Counted from the stretch's first letter, positions 29,212-41,343 are shown. The stretch is 64,000 nucleotides of DNA from Hydra vulgaris (GCF_038396675.1 NC_088933.1:20439001-20503000); one strand, 5' to 3'. Program-made: numbers and translations. The notes: generated by a model not told the origin, from the letters alone.

Positions 29212-31983
29212 CTATGGGTTGTTAAAGTGATCATCGATTAAAACAATAGGTAGTGAATGCTCTCCGCGCTCTAAAAGGATATCGTATTCTTGAGGTACAA
29301 TCAAATTCGTTGCGTCAACTTCATTTTCATCTAACCATTCAGCAGTTTCCAAACTCTTCTGCAAGGCAATGACTGCCAAAAATTCTGTCTGAGGCTTGAG
29401 AGGCAAAGTAGATATTGCACTTTTTACAGATTCTATCAGCTTGGCTAGACTGAATTGATGGACAAAACGCATCATACGGCAAAATTGGAAATCCTTTGGC
29501 AGTACGAGGAAGAATGCTTTCAATATTTGATGCGATGAGCATAATGATGGATGATGGAAACAATTCTTTTGCTTCTTCTGAGATATCTACTGCTTTGAGC
29601 CCGTCTCTCGTTTGGTTAACAGGGACAGGTGGCGGAAGAAATCTTGCTCTAATTAGAGTAAAGTAAGAGCTTCTAATAGTCCAACAACAAGAACGATTTT
29701 CACATTTCATAATTTGTGTAAAATATTGACTTGTACGAAGATGATCGGCAATCCAACGTTGATCTTGTAATAAAAGGCTCCTTGACTCTGGCTCTGATTA
29801 ATTTTCTGAATCAATATACTCTGCAATGGTTGGATAACCGTCAATTTGTAGATCAGACCAAGTATCAGCCAAAGCATGTCCAGCAAAACCAAAGTTCTGT
29901 TTTTCTAAATTTTCATATATTGTCTTGCCTTACTTAAAAAGATATGTTGGTAATTATAGGTTAAAAATTGTATTAATATTTTTACAAATTAACTTTTGTC
30001 AATGTAATTACCTTGAGAATCAAGATGAGTTCCGTAATGTTCTATCCCCGCCACGTTCCTGGTAGTACCGCGCTCAACTTGTTTCTCCGCGCAGCGGTCT
30101 TGTTCGTCAAGGTTCGTGTTTCGGAGTTAGAGAGTTGAGAGAGGTTTATAACCACAATTAAGTAGCCTCCTTATTTGTAGTGGCCTTCTGGGCCTTGGGG
30201 AGGTGAATAAACAAAAACAAAAAAAAAAAAATGTTTGTGCGGAAGAATCACCCCAGATAGTTCTTTACTTAGAAGTGCCATTCGTCGCTTAGCTCTGTTG
30301 AATGCACTGAGGCCTGGAGCGTTCGTCATGATGAAAAGAGCGTCAAGGTTATTCTTCAAGAAATGGTGAATCCCGATTTCAATTACTTTCTGTTATCAGG
30401 GATTTTCGTTGGGTCCTCCATCGACGCTAAACACAATGATAGGCTTAACCATATTAGTTTGAGGATCTCTGGTAATAGAGTCGAATTCTATGATATCCAA
30501 GAGCCGCTGAAAGTCTAATCCATGAGCGAAGGCGGTCGAGTATGCGTGTTTTTCTGATCAAACAGCAATGTAGGTAGGTCCAGAATAAGTAACAGCATCT
30601 GTTTTGCCGAGACTATCTTTTTTGATCGTAATTCCAGCATATACAGATGGTATAAGCTTGTGTTTAGCAGCCACGACCCAGTCGTGGCCCGGGACAGTTA
30701 CCCGGTACTCCAAATGCATCAACAACGGCGCCTGTTTTTTGGCTGCTGTGATTCCAATTGAGACTCTAGCCTTGTTGTCTTGGCTAATGAAACACACTTC
30801 ATCTGGCCCTAAAATAGAACAAACTTCTTCCACATATTTTATAGTAGAACTGCAAAAGAGTCCGTCAACATGTTTTAAATGAGATTCATTCTGAGGACTG
30901 ATCAATCTAACAGGGACTGTTTTGACGTGTCTTTTGCTTTCTAATGTTCCGTAACTTCTCGGAAGTAGACGAGTATAGAGGGCGCTCTTGCTGATTGCAA
31001 ATCCAATTTTGTTCATCTCGGATGTCAATTCGTCGAGAGTTTTAATGCTCTAAATAATAAAGAAATATATTTGGATATAATTAACTTTTTTACAGAAAAG
31101 GGGATTTATTTCGTAAATTATATTCAAATCAAATCTTGAAATTAGTTGTTAACATTTCAAGGATATTTACAATAGTGCAAGTACTAATTAAGAGTAAAAT
31201 TCTAACAAATACAATATTAACAAACATAGCTAAGCTATCATTACCCGAAGAACCTCTGACCGACGTCTTTCATCAGCGGACGAACCATGGAGAGCAACAT
31301 CCATAATCGCCTTCAAAAGAAGAGGTTGATCTACTTCTAATGAAGGTCGACCAGGTTTCTTTCTGATTTTTAGTTTTTTTTTAACTTCTGGATGCTCCAA
31401 GCAGATTTCCTCCATTCTAGCTTTTTCAGTTCTCTAGTTTTCTTCTGTTGAGCTTGATCATACTTTTTTTTGGCCAGTTCTTGACATAGATGAGCTAGTT
31501 TATTCTTTTTCTTTTTCAAATCATCCTCTTCAGCTTCAGCAATGAACCCACCTCTCTTTCTGGTCTTCAGTCCAGCAACTTCACAATTTATAGCTGTAAT
31601 CTCAGAATTGAGTCGATCTTGAGCCACTATTCTTGCATTTTTTTATTTTTCGTGGTCAACAAACTCAAAGTTAATGCACTTTGTTGATCATCAATAACAG
31701 ATAGCTTACTGGTGGGCTCAACAAACTGTGAGGAATTCTTCTCAAATTCAAGTGGAGTATACGTGCGGGCAGACGGTTTTGGAGTATTGGCCCAAAATGA
31801 TAATTGCTTGCTCTTGAACTTCATTGCCTTTTCATTAAATAAATTGATTATATACATTACTCTTGATTCAAGATCTTTATGCACCAGTTTCTCTTTTTTT
31901 AATGAATTCCATATACTATGGACTTCTTTCTGCATATTAGTCTTTTTTTTATCGGGATGAGCATTTCCATACGAGACCATCAA
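29212..31983 (-). pseudogene. Zator-like DDE transposase, copy 1, with two introns and several breaks
   Basis: Minus-strand gene in pieces. The N-part has SIWNSLKKEKLVHKDLE and KSKQLSFWANTPKP, then a lysine-rich coiled-coil stretch (frame change near 31630), then KKPGRPSLEVDQPLLLKAI. A probable 195-nt intron (31050-31244, GTAATG...TAG) precedes SIKTLDELTSEMNKIGF. Catalytic blocks: CFISQDNKARV and VDGGPNENP, followed by a TGA, then SKELSGVILPHKHF. The SINE interrupts the gene after that block; the frame resumes at GTHLDSQG, then an 83-nt intron (29929-30011), then GKTIYENLEKQNFGFAGHAL and a C-terminal cysteine-rich end (CENRSCC, ICKKCN). Compared with copy 2 the first two blocks are nearly the same, which supports them as parts of a DDE site. 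Confidence 0.82.
30042..30229 (+). mobile_element. tRNA-derived SINE, copy 2, 5' truncated, inside the transposase
   Basis: Begins within the B box (CTATCCCCGCCACGTTCCTG) and runs through the body shared with 17177, including CCGCGCAGCGG, GTCAAGGTTCGTG and GAGTTGAGAGAGG, to GGGAGGTGAATAA and an A-rich tail. Flanked by AATGTT on both sides (30036-30041 and 30230-30235), a probable target duplication. 5' truncation and an A tail fit LINE-driven insertion. Confidence 0.85.
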
Positions 31984-32562
31984 TAAGTTAAGTAATGCGG
32001 TTTAATCCATATTTTAATATTGATTTATTAGTATTGTTTACATCACAATCAGAATAATGATTTTGCTCATCGTTAGCGCAAGCTTTTTAAAAGAGTTTCA
32101 TTAACCCGCTAGGGAAAATTAGCGTTTCGAATTTTCAATAGACTTTATGTGTTTGCATTGCATCACGTTTTACAATCAACTAGAGAGCAATTAGAGTTTC
32201 GTATTTGAAATAACGACAATTTAATTTCAAAAAATGACAAATTTATGAGTTTACTTTGAACCACATTTTATAATCCGCTAGGAAGCGAATAACAATTGTG
32301 AATTTTATATCCAAAGAGTTAATATTTCTTACATAACTTGATTCGCAGTCAAATGGTAATATATTAATTAAACGATAGTAATTTTTATTTTACGTTAGTA
32401 GTTGCTATTTATTTAGTGTCTCTGGGAAACTTATTATATTAATTTATAATATTATACTATAAATAATTTAATAAAATATAATATCAAATTCCCCGCATTT
32501 AATATTAATTTCTCCACAAACAAAACTGTTTATTATTGACATCATTTATGGATGACCCCCAA

Positions 32563-33430
32563 TGATTATTTTAGTTTTCCTATGTTCAATATGTTTCTTT
32601 AATAAATCAGAAAATCTTAATTAATTTGTAAAAAAAGAAAAACTCATTCGAAACCTGGAAGATAAAAGTATGCTATTTTAGCGCGCAAATACATGTAAAT
32701 ATCTGCAACTTAGGTGCATTCGACTGCTGGGCATGTAGTTAATTAACGGGTTGTAGTTTTGGCGCCCTTAACAAAGGGCAGGCTAGTATTTTTAATCCGT
32801 AACTGGAACTTGTGTAAATTGGTCATTTAAAGTAAAACAAAATTTAAATATAAGTGAAAAAGAATCTAATGTTTTTACCTAATATCTACCTCTTTATGCA
32901 TTTAACGTAATCGTTTTTAAGAAATTGTTGAAAATAAAACACTCTAGCATTGCATCGATTTGTTCTTAAAAAAATTTTTTCATTTCTTTTTTATAAAGAT
33001 TTTCATTTCTTTTTTAAGGTTTTAGAAGTTGTTACTATTTTGTTAGTTATTATAAGTTACTTAATAATATAACTTATACTTAATAATGAAAGTGCTTGTT
33101 GATAATATTTATTCAAATATTAGTCGATAAATTTGGGCGTGCACTCCGCAAGTTTGGACCTTTTTGGGAGCAGTTGGCAAATGTCAGTAAACAAGGACCT
33201 TTTTTTTACGTATTTAGTCGGTAAAATGAACAACAAGATCAATAAGAACTCCTAAAAACTTATAGTACCTTGTTTTTTTTTTTTTTTTATAATAAATTCT
33301 TGTAATTTTATAAAAGGTTTTCTTTTTACGTTTTTTTGCGGAGATGTTATTGTGTTTTGTTCAAAGTTCAAAGAAACTTTCTTTGACAAAAGTCATTTAT
33401 TTTCTTTAATATTTGTGTCTGTGTATAGTT
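32563..33430. other. Gene-free AT-rich spacer
   Basis: Nothing coding recognised. A poly-T run lies at about 33271-33289. Confidence 0.5.
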
Positions 33431-33439
33431 GGTTTAAAT

Positions 33440-33580
33440 TGATACTACATAAAAAAAGATTGGTATCGTCTGCAAACACGATTGAACATAGCTTTACTGA
33501 TGCATTTATAAAATCATTTAGATAAATTAAAAGTAAAAGCGGGCCTAGAATCCATTCTTGAAGCACTCTCTTTTATCTTG
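33440..33580 (-). mobile_element. LINE reverse-transcriptase fragment
   Basis: The minus strand reads LGPLLLLIYLNDFINASVK then CSIVFADDTNLFLC, the polymerase motifs around the FADD catalytic box of CR1/L2-type LINEs. Only about 45 codons remain; both ends are lost. Confidence 0.8.
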
Positions 33581-33654
33581 AATCATTCTTGAAGCACAAA
33601 CAGAATATTCAGCATTCCGGATTTCTTATTTTACAAATATTTCTTTCCTATTAA

Positions 33655-35326
33655 AGTGAACGCTCTATCTAAGCAACCTCTCTATAAGCAACATTCTTTA
33701 TGAGCAACCTCTATAAAAGCAACTTTTTTTAGTTCACATGTTCTGTGTAAGCAACTTGTTTTTTTTAAAGCTAAGTATTTGAGTTAAGTTTAGGCTAATT
33801 CAGAATTAAAATCAGCTGTTTATAACAACATAACCTCAAATTATAAAAAGTTCTGTTATTGGAATACGTTTGTGTTTTTTGCTGCCAGTATTGAAGTGAA
33901 TTTCTGTTAAATAGAATAGTTACTTGAATTTTGTTAGTTTTTGTTGATTAATAAATTAACTAACTCAACCTCAAAGTTGTAAAAAACTAACCTCAAATTG
34001 TAAAAAAATAACCTCAAATTGTCAAAAATTATTTGAGTTCTGTTAGTTTCTGTTAGATAATAAATTAATTAATATTTTTGTGCTTTAAATTCAACCATAA
34101 AATTTGAATCAGAAGAAAAATAGACGTTCAATATTGTTAAAAGATAAACTATCCATTTTAAAAGAAATTGAAAATGGTGAGAAAACAAAGGACATTGGTA
34201 ACGAAGTTGCTAAATTTACAATAAGTAGAGTAAAAGAAAATAAAGAAAATTTAGAAAAATATGCAACCAAAGCTTATGTGAATCAGAGTGTAGTAGCAAC
34301 CGAAGCTTATGTGAATCAGAGTGTAGTAGCAACCGAAGCGTATGTGAATCAGAGTGTAGTAGCAACCGAAGCGTATGTGAATCAGAGTGTGATTAAGCAA
34401 ACGAAGACAATAAAATATAGTGAAATCAACGATTCAGTGTTTTCTTGATTCTTGGAGCGGCAACAGTTAAACGATTTAGTTTCAAATGAAATGATAAAAT
34501 TAAAAGCACTCGAAGTAAATAGATTAAATAATTGGACCTGAAATATTTTTTGCAAGTGATGGATGGTTAACGAAATTTAAAAAATGCTACGGTTTACAGA
34601 TTTTGTCTGCTTGTCTTGCAATCTGGAGCAAGCTAATTCATTTAAAAATAAATTTTAAAATTATATTGCTGGAAATGGCTTTTTGCCTAAACAAATATAT
34701 AATTGCGACAAAACTGGTCTCGTCTATAAAAGCTTGTCCAATAAAACCAATGTTACAAATTTTGAAAAATCTGCTGCTGGAAGAAACGCAATGAAGGAAA
34801 GAGTAACAATTATGCCATGCATAAACGCTACAGGTATGCATAAATTAGATTCGATGATGAGAGGGAAATCAAAATTTCCTCATTGCTTCAAAAATATGAA
34901 TTTGCCAGTATATTAAAAATCATCCAAAAATGCAAACATACATTGGCAAACATACACTTTTTAAAGACTGGTATAATGATATATTCATACCTTCAGTAAC
35001 TCGACTCTTCGAAACTAAAAACCTTCTCGTAAAAGTCCTTCTCTTTGTAGATAGTGCAACTTTCCATGGGTCTGAGAATAATTTTACTGATAACACGAAT
35101 TTCAAAGTTATGTTTTTCCCCCTAATAACACATAATAATAACACTCCATTATTGCAAACACTAGATCAAAATGTTATAAAATTACTAAAACGACGCTATC
35201 GCAAACATCTACTCGGATGTCTTGCAGCCTTAGGTGTAGAAGTTGGAATAGTTTCAGCACTGAAAAATATGAATTTGAAAGATGTTATTTATTTAGTGGT
35301 GTAGGCATGATATGAAATTTTCATGT
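33655..35326 (+). pseudogene. pogo/Tigger (jerky-type) transposon with broken transposase, 5' part
   Basis: The DNA at 33655-33760 (GTGAACGCTCTATCTAAGC, then repeated CTATAAGCAACCT) resembles a Tigger terminal repeat. The transposase begins near 34104: a CENP-B-like N-terminal helix-turn-helix (SILLKDKLSILKEIENGEKT), an inserted in-frame minisatellite, then after stops ASDGWLTKFKKCYGL, and the DDE_1 core with YNCDKTGLVYK, LLFVDSATFHG and LLQTLDQNVI marking the three acidic positions. The reading continues to DVIYLVV, followed by two stops, and is cut at about 35326 by a LINE. The C-terminal part appears to resume at 40752. First catalytic block lacks the usual glutamate after the aspartate. 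Confidence 0.8.
34263..34394 (+). repeat. 33-bp in-frame minisatellite, four units
   Basis: Four nearly identical units, each encoding AYVNQSVVATE, expanded inside the transposase DNA-binding region without breaking the frame. The last unit is diverged at its 3' end. Confidence 0.9.
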
Positions 35327-35386
35327 CAGTTTTTTTTTTTTGCGTAAAGCTTTCTTCGAGATAAGACGCTCTTTTTCTTTAAAAAA

Positions 35387-36135
35387 ATGGCTAAAAGTTT
35401 AACAATCTTGCAAGTGAAAGAACTATTAGAAGCCCATGAAAATACTTTATTAAAATCTTTGGAGAGAAAATTGACAAACTTGAAGGAAAAATAGAGCAAT
35501 TAAAAACGAAAACGTATCACTAAAAAATAAAATTGCTTTAATGAACAACGGGATGAATTTTCAAAACGAATAATACGAAAAAACCTTAAAGGAAACGAAC
35601 GAACTTAATGAAAAACTAAAAAATTATATCAAAGAAAATAAAAAAAAAATTCAATCGAACTTTTTATCGATAAAATTGCTAAATTAGAAGATCGTAGCAG
35701 GAGAAACAACTTGAGGTTCGAAGGTTTTGAAGAAAAAGAAAACGAATCATAGGAAGAAAGCGAATCGAAAGTAAAATGTTTTATTAAAAAATATATATTT
35801 ACATAAAAAATGACATTCAAATAGAAAGAGCCCACAGAGCTGGAAAACAAAAAGAATCTGGACAAAAAAAGCGACGAACAATAGTTGTAAAGTTCCTTAA
35901 CTATAAAGATAAAGAAAAAATATTTGATCATTATAAACGACTAAAGCTTTGGAATGAACCGTCGTTCATCTCAACGACGTTGATTCATGAATGAACCGTC
36001 GTTCATATCTCAACGACGACTACAGCGAAAGAACGATTGAAAAAAGAAAAGTACTCTTTGCAAAAGCTAAAGAATTAAGATCCTCAGGTAAGTATGCAAA
36101 AGTAGTCTATAACAAACTGATAACATGCGAATAAT
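35387..36135 (+). pseudogene. LINE ORF1 (nucleic-acid-binding coiled-coil protein), broken
   Basis: Begins MAKSLTILQVKELLEAHENT, a predicted coiled coil rich in lysine and glutamate, and continues in shifting frames through the conserved ORF1 blocks RRNNLRFEGFEEKEN and IERAHRAGKQKESG followed by VVKFLNYKDKEKI. Several frame changes and stops are present. A 35-bp local duplication (GAATGAACCGTCGTTCAT at 35953 and 35988) disrupts the C-terminal part. ORF1 proteins bind the LINE RNA in the retrotransposition particle. Confidence 0.8.
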
Positions 36136-36190
36136 AATAATAATAACAAAAAGAAATTAAACCTGTGCACATGAAAAAATAATTATAAAA

Positions 36191-39100
36191 ATGAATGACT
36201 TTCAATCGCTAACCTATAATTTTTACGAAAAATACATTATATCAGATGAAAAAGCAGACCCAGATGTAAATTTTTTTAGTGATATGTACACGGATAGTTT
36301 ATATCATTACCCCAGCACCATTAAAGAATTTCTTTTTAAAAATGTAAATGATATAAACAGTGAAAAAATCAGAATCCTCCACATTAATATAAGGAGTTTA
36401 AGCAAAAATAATGAAAACTTTCGGCATTTTCCAGAAGAAACTAAAAACATTTTTAATATTACATGTGTTTCGGAAACTTGGTGCTCTACTTTCGAACTTG
36501 AAATTAATTCTAATTTTCATCTTAAGAATTTTGAATTAGTCTCATTAGAAAGACAAACAAATAAACGCGGTGGAGGAGTTCTGATAAACGTTAAAGAAAA
36601 CATTGCATATGAGGCGTTGCGAACGAAAGGGGCACACCAACCAAAATCAAGTTTTGAGTAAATCGCGTTTGAAGTTTCTAGACTGAAATTTGCAAAGGGG
36701 CACACCAACCAAAATCAAGTTTTCTCTTTCGGACGAACGTTTTACTCGTTACAAAGTGTGTTTCTTCAAATTTTATCACGTGTAAATAACAAGGGATTTT
36801 CAGTCAGAAAGAGGCCCACTGACACGTTGATCTTGTGTTATATTGTAGATAACAGACTTAAGTAAAAAATGTTTAAAGAAAACGGATTTTCGAAAATTGG
36901 TTGGTGTGCCCCTTTCGTTCGCAACGCCTCATATAAAGTTAGAAGCGATTTGAGCATTTTTGACGAAGATAAAGAGATCGCAACAATTGAATTAATTATT
37001 AACAAAGGATAAAAACATACTTATAAGCAGCTGCTATAGGTCACCTGACGGCGCGTGCGAAAATTTTAGCTTTTATTTGCAACGTAATATAGTTCAAGCT
37101 GGTAACAACGAAAGAAAAAAAAACTTTATAATTGGGGATTTTAATACAGACTGTTTTATTTATAACGACGACAAAAAAGTAAGAAGTTTCTATGATGAAA
37201 TTTTTTTAGCAGGGGCAGTTCCCCTAATTAATCATCCAATTAGAGTAACTAAGAATTCTGCTACCCTCATTGACAATATTTTTACTACAGACATCTTTAA
37301 TAACTCCATCCAAAAAGGTATCATAAAAACTGATTTATCGGACCACTTCCCTATTTTCTTACCCTTTAACACAACATTATCTAATAAAATTAAACAAAAT
37401 AGAACTGTAAAAAAACGTATTTACAACGACAAAAAAAAATGATATTTAACATCAACTATCATTACTTCATTGGGGGCATATCAACTTTAATGAAGATGCA
37501 AGTGCTATTTAAAATAAATTCTTCGAAACATTCTACTTAGTATATGACGCGAACTTTCCAGTATGTGAAAAATTAATAAGTACCTTTAACAGTCCTTGGA
37601 TTACAAAAGGCTTAAAAAAATCTTCGAAAATAAAGCAAAAGTTGTATATAAAATATTTAAAGACTCAATCTTCTGCAAATGAAAAAATATATAAAAATTA
37701 TAAAAATTTATTTGAAAAAATTCGTAAAAATCTAAAAAAAAAATATTATTCTAATCTGATCAATAAATTTAAAAACAACTCAACGCGCACCTGGCAAATA
37801 ACAAAAGAATCACTTAAGTTCTTTACCACAAACTATAGAATTTGAAGATGTAAATATATGTGAACCGAGCAAAATTGCAAACATTTTAACAGATTTTTTA
37901 CTGAAATTGGAACCAATCTCTCTAAAAAAATTCCTATGACCGAGAGTTCGTTTGAAGACTACTTGTGTCCTATAAATAAATCTTATTATAACAATGAATA
38001 TTCTTCTGAATTATCCCAGGACGAGCTTGATAGAACCTTTAAATCTCTAAAAAGAAATAAAAGTATTGGTGCTTATGAAGTAAGTGGTAACATAGTTGTA
38101 GATAGTTATGAAAGTCTGAAAGATATTCTTTATAAAGTATTTAATGCATCTATAAAACAAGGAGTTTTCCCAGATCAATTGAAAATTGTGAAAGTTATAC
38201 CAATTTACTAATTTAGGCGATAAAACAAATATTAACAACTATCGCCCAATTTCGGTTCTTTCAACTTTTTCAAAATTATTAGAAAGAATAATATATAATA
38301 GAATATTTAAATATTTTGACCAAAATAGTATACTATATACCAAACAGTTTGGCTTTAAAAAAAATATTTCAACTGAGCACGCAATTATTTAATTTGTTAG
38401 GGAAATCTCAAAATCTTTCAAAAAAAATCAATATACCCTAGGAGTCTTTATTGATCTTTCGAAGGCTTTTAATACCGTTGACCATAAAATATTGCTTAAA
38501 AAGCTCGAATACTATGGAATTAATAACAACATGCTATGTTTCATAGTTACTTATCAAATAGAAAGCAATTTTTTGCCTCTAATGATGGTCTTCAAAATGA
38601 CTATATTGAAATAACCTGTGGTGTTCCACAAGACTCTATTTAAGGTCCTCTTATGTTTATTAAATTATATTAATGATTTAAGTAAAGCAGCTAATCTTCG
38701 GAGTATTATGTTTGCTGATGATACGAATTTGTTCTTATCAAACAGTAATATTAATGAGCTGTTTTCTGATATGAATAATGAACTTAAATGCGTATCTGAG
38801 TGGTTTAAATGTAACAAATTAACCTTAAACCTTGATAAAACAAAATACATTCTGTTTTACCCTATATCTAAAAAACGTTTTTTACCAACAACCATGCCAA
38901 AAATTCTTACTGATGAACTTGAAATAAAAAGGGAAACTTTTTCTAGTTTTCTTGGCATTTATCTTGATGAGAATGTTACACGGAAACCGCATATTGACTA
39001 CATTTGCACTAAAGTTTCTAAAAATATATGAGTCCTCTATAAGTCAAGAAATTATTTAAAGAAAATCATTTTAATTCAACTCTATTACTCATTTATACAT

Positions 39101-39565
39101 AGTTATATCAACTATGCAAATATTGCTTGGGGAAGTACAAGCAAAAGTAAGTTGCGTACTCTTTATCATCGTCAGAAACATGCAATATGCTTAGTTTGTT
39201 TTGAATATCGACTTACGCATTCAAGGTTTTTATTTAAAAATATAAAAGTACTTAATATTTATGAAGTGAATGTATATAAAATATTATGTTTTATGTTTCA
39301 ATGTAAAATCAATCCGTCATTACACATTTTCAAAGATTTTATTACCTTAAAAACAAAAAATAAGTATACACTACGAAATGATAACTCACTCTATGAACCC
39401 TTTATTCGAATAAAATTCAATCAGTTCTGTATAGCTTATCGTACACCAAATCTCTGGAACAAAATCATTTTACTTAATTTTGATTTATCAATTACCTTCC
39501 CAGTCTTTAAAAAGAAATTAAAAGAATTCATTCTTTTTAATGACAATATTTTGAAATACTTTTAA
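36191..39565 (+). pseudogene. LINE ORF2 (endonuclease and reverse transcriptase), broken
   Basis: Apurinic-type endonuclease: ILHINIRSLSKN, CVSETWC (catalytic Glu), then after the MITE insertion SCYRSPDG, IIGDFNTD (catalytic Asp) and LSDHFPIF. Reverse transcriptase: NNYRPISVLSTFSKLLERII, GVFIDLSKAFNTVDH, and the catalytic FADDTNLF. The C-terminal part runs NIAWGSTSKSKL...RQKHAICL...TPNLWNKII to a stop at 39565. At least six stops or frame changes separate these blocks, so it cannot be active. Confidence 0.9.
36611..36930. mobile_element. 320-bp MITE with about 34-bp terminal inverted repeats
   Basis: Ends are exact complements starting GAGGCGTTGCGAACGAAAGG and continuing through GGCACACCAACCAA. 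Flanked by ATAT on both sides. A second copy of the GGGGCACACCAACCAAAATC segment lies inside at about 36698-36720. It interrupts the LINE endonuclease between GGGVLINVKENIAY and VRSDLSIFDE, which restores contiguity when removed. Superfamily not recognised. Confidence 0.9.
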
Positions 39566-39875
39566 AAATAAGAAATTTATATAAATACGCTCTTATGTTT
39601 TTGTATTTTGTCATATTTATTTGTTTATATTTATTAATAGCTTAAGTTATATTTTATTATTACGATTTATGGTTCTGGTGACAAGATCATTAGATCTTCT
39701 ATCAGATACCAAGTTTTTATTTAAACTTTCTTTTTGTTATTTTATTTTTAATCTTATTGATGTGGTGATTATATTCTCTATTATAATTTATTAAAAGTAT
39801 AAAAATTCCAATATTTGTAAATGTAAAACTTTATATTAAAAAAAAAAAAAGGACAATTTATACATACAAAATTTA

Positions 39876-40247
39876 TGTATGTATGTATGTATGTATGTAT
39901 GTATGTATGTATGTATGTATGTATGTATGTATGTATGTATGGATGTATGTATGTATCTATCTATGTATGTATGTATGTATGTATGAATGTAATTATGTAT
40001 GTTTGTATGTATTTATGTATGTATGTATGTATGTATGTATGTATGTATGTATGTATGTATGTATGTATGTATGTATGTATGTATGTATGTATGTATGTAT
40101 GTATGTATGTATGTATGTATGTTTGGCTGGATGTATGTCTGGATGTATGTATGTATGTATGTATGTATGTATGTATGTATGTATGTATGTATGTATGTAT
40201 GTATGTATGTATGTATGTATGTATGTATGCATGTATGTGTGTATATA
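39876..40247. repeat. (TATG)n tetranucleotide array
   Basis: About 90 units with a few interruptions; lies just downstream of LINE copy A. Confidence 0.95.
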
Positions 40248-40415
40248 TATGTACGTGTGTAAGTGTGTGTATTTATTTATGTGTTTACATACAAACAATA
40301 AAAAAAAAAAATTAAAAAAAAAAAATTTATCAGACCGGAATTGGTCAAAACAGCAGTTTCTTAGTACCTACGTCTTTATTGATTGTCAAGAACTTGAGAC
40401 GATTTAAAAGAAGAA

Positions 40416-40452
40416 CAAGAAGAAGAAGAAGAAGAAGAAGAAAAAAAAAAGA
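40416..40452. repeat. (GAA)n microsatellite
   Basis: About 11 purine-only triplets, in the 3' flank of LINE copy A. Confidence 0.85.
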
Positions 40453-40751
40453 AGAAAAAATGAAGTGTTATTTTACTAAAACTGAAAAACGAACATTGCG
40501 ATGAAGGGAGAAAAGATTCATAATTTCTTAAAAAACTGAAGATTTGGATGTTTAACAACTAAAAATAATTGTGAATTTGAACAAAATTATAACCGGATAT
40601 AAAAACTCGAAAAACAAATTTCTAAGTAAAGGCACACAAGTTCTGCAAGTAAAAATTTTTACCACAAACAAGTTATAAAGATAAAAATGTAAACTATGTA
40701 AACTATATTATGGAAATATAATAAATAAAAACTTAAAAAAAAAAAAAAGTT

Positions 40752-41111
40752 ATACAAAGTTCATTTAAACATCTTTTTTCGTCAAGTAATGAAATTCAAT
40801 ACAACATTCCTTCCAATTGCTTTTCCAAAGAAGATGATATTACTTTGGCAAGATTGTATAACTCGATATTTAATTATTGTAATTTAGCAGATACTGAAAT
40901 TATGGAGTGGGCAAGTGGAACAAGCGAAGCAAATCATCCATTTAACCTTGAAGAAAATCCTGAAGCAGAAAGTGAAACTACTTCTGTTGAAGAAAATGAA
41001 AAAATGTTGGATGACTCCAATAAAAACATCAATGATGTTATAAATTCTTTTAATTTGGTGAATGCGCAAACGAAAATGACTTACCCTGCAATGAGGTTCT
41101 TTTGTTACTAA
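40752..41111 (+). pseudogene. Probable C-terminal remnant of the Tigger transposase
   Basis: An open frame reading SSFKHLFSSSNEIQYN then DDITLARLYNSIFNY and NLADTEIMEWASG. Tigger/jerky transposases have a W-containing helix followed by an acidic region with a D-x-E-I-x-E-W motif at this place. It sits directly after an A-rich end (AATAAATAAAAACTTAAAAA) at 40721-40750. The proposal that it belongs to the 33655-35326 gene is inference from order, strand and motif fit. Confidence 0.45.
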
Positions 41112-41280
41112 AAATAAGAGAAAAAGCTATCATGAACAAATATATGTAACCGTTTTTGTTTGTTTTGGCAATTAGTGCTGTGCAAAACCAAAGATTTATT
41201 AAAATTTGATTGTTTAATTATTTTTTTTTGATAAAATTATTTTTCTTTTGCAAAATAAAACTGAATTTATTTATTCTACA

Positions 41281-41343
41281 CAGTTTAGTTAGTAAAAGAA
41301 ATAAGTAGAAATATTTTACTTATTCCTTTTACTAACTAAACTG
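41281..41343. repeat. 63-bp hairpin at the broken end of Zator copy 2
   Basis: CAGTTTAGTTAGTAAAAG and its complement, with arms of about 27 bp. The transposase of copy 2 breaks off exactly here, so the hairpin may mark a rearrangement point or the end of another small element. Confidence 0.8.

Larger units (their letters stand above)
28921..32559. mobile_element. Zator-like DNA transposon, copy 1, 3-bp CAA target duplication
   Basis: Terminal inverted repeats start GGGGTCATCCATAAATGATG on both ends (28921 inward; 32559 inward on the other strand) and are flanked by CAA (28918-28920 and 32560-32562). Subterminal DNA is strongly C-rich (CCCCCTCCCCCC). A GG-starting repeat and 3-bp target site recall the Zator superfamily; the superfamily name is from memory and needs checking. 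A related copy lies at 41344-44468. Contains a SINE at 30042-30229. Confidence 0.8.
35330..39851 (+). mobile_element. CR1/L2-type LINE, copy A, nearly full length, inserted in the Tigger element
   Basis: Starts after a T run with a segment (GCGTAAAGCTTTCTTCGAG) similar to the 5' end of the LINE at 47160-51000, which supports a near-complete 5' end. ORF1 and ORF2 follow, then a 3' region ending in an A run at about 39839-39851 and, 24 bp later, a (TATG)n array. Split by a MITE at 36611-36930. Confidence 0.85.

Noticed and set aside
39875..40407. Long open frames of MYVC or HTYI repeats
   Set aside because: They are translations of a (TATG)n microsatellite and have no other support.
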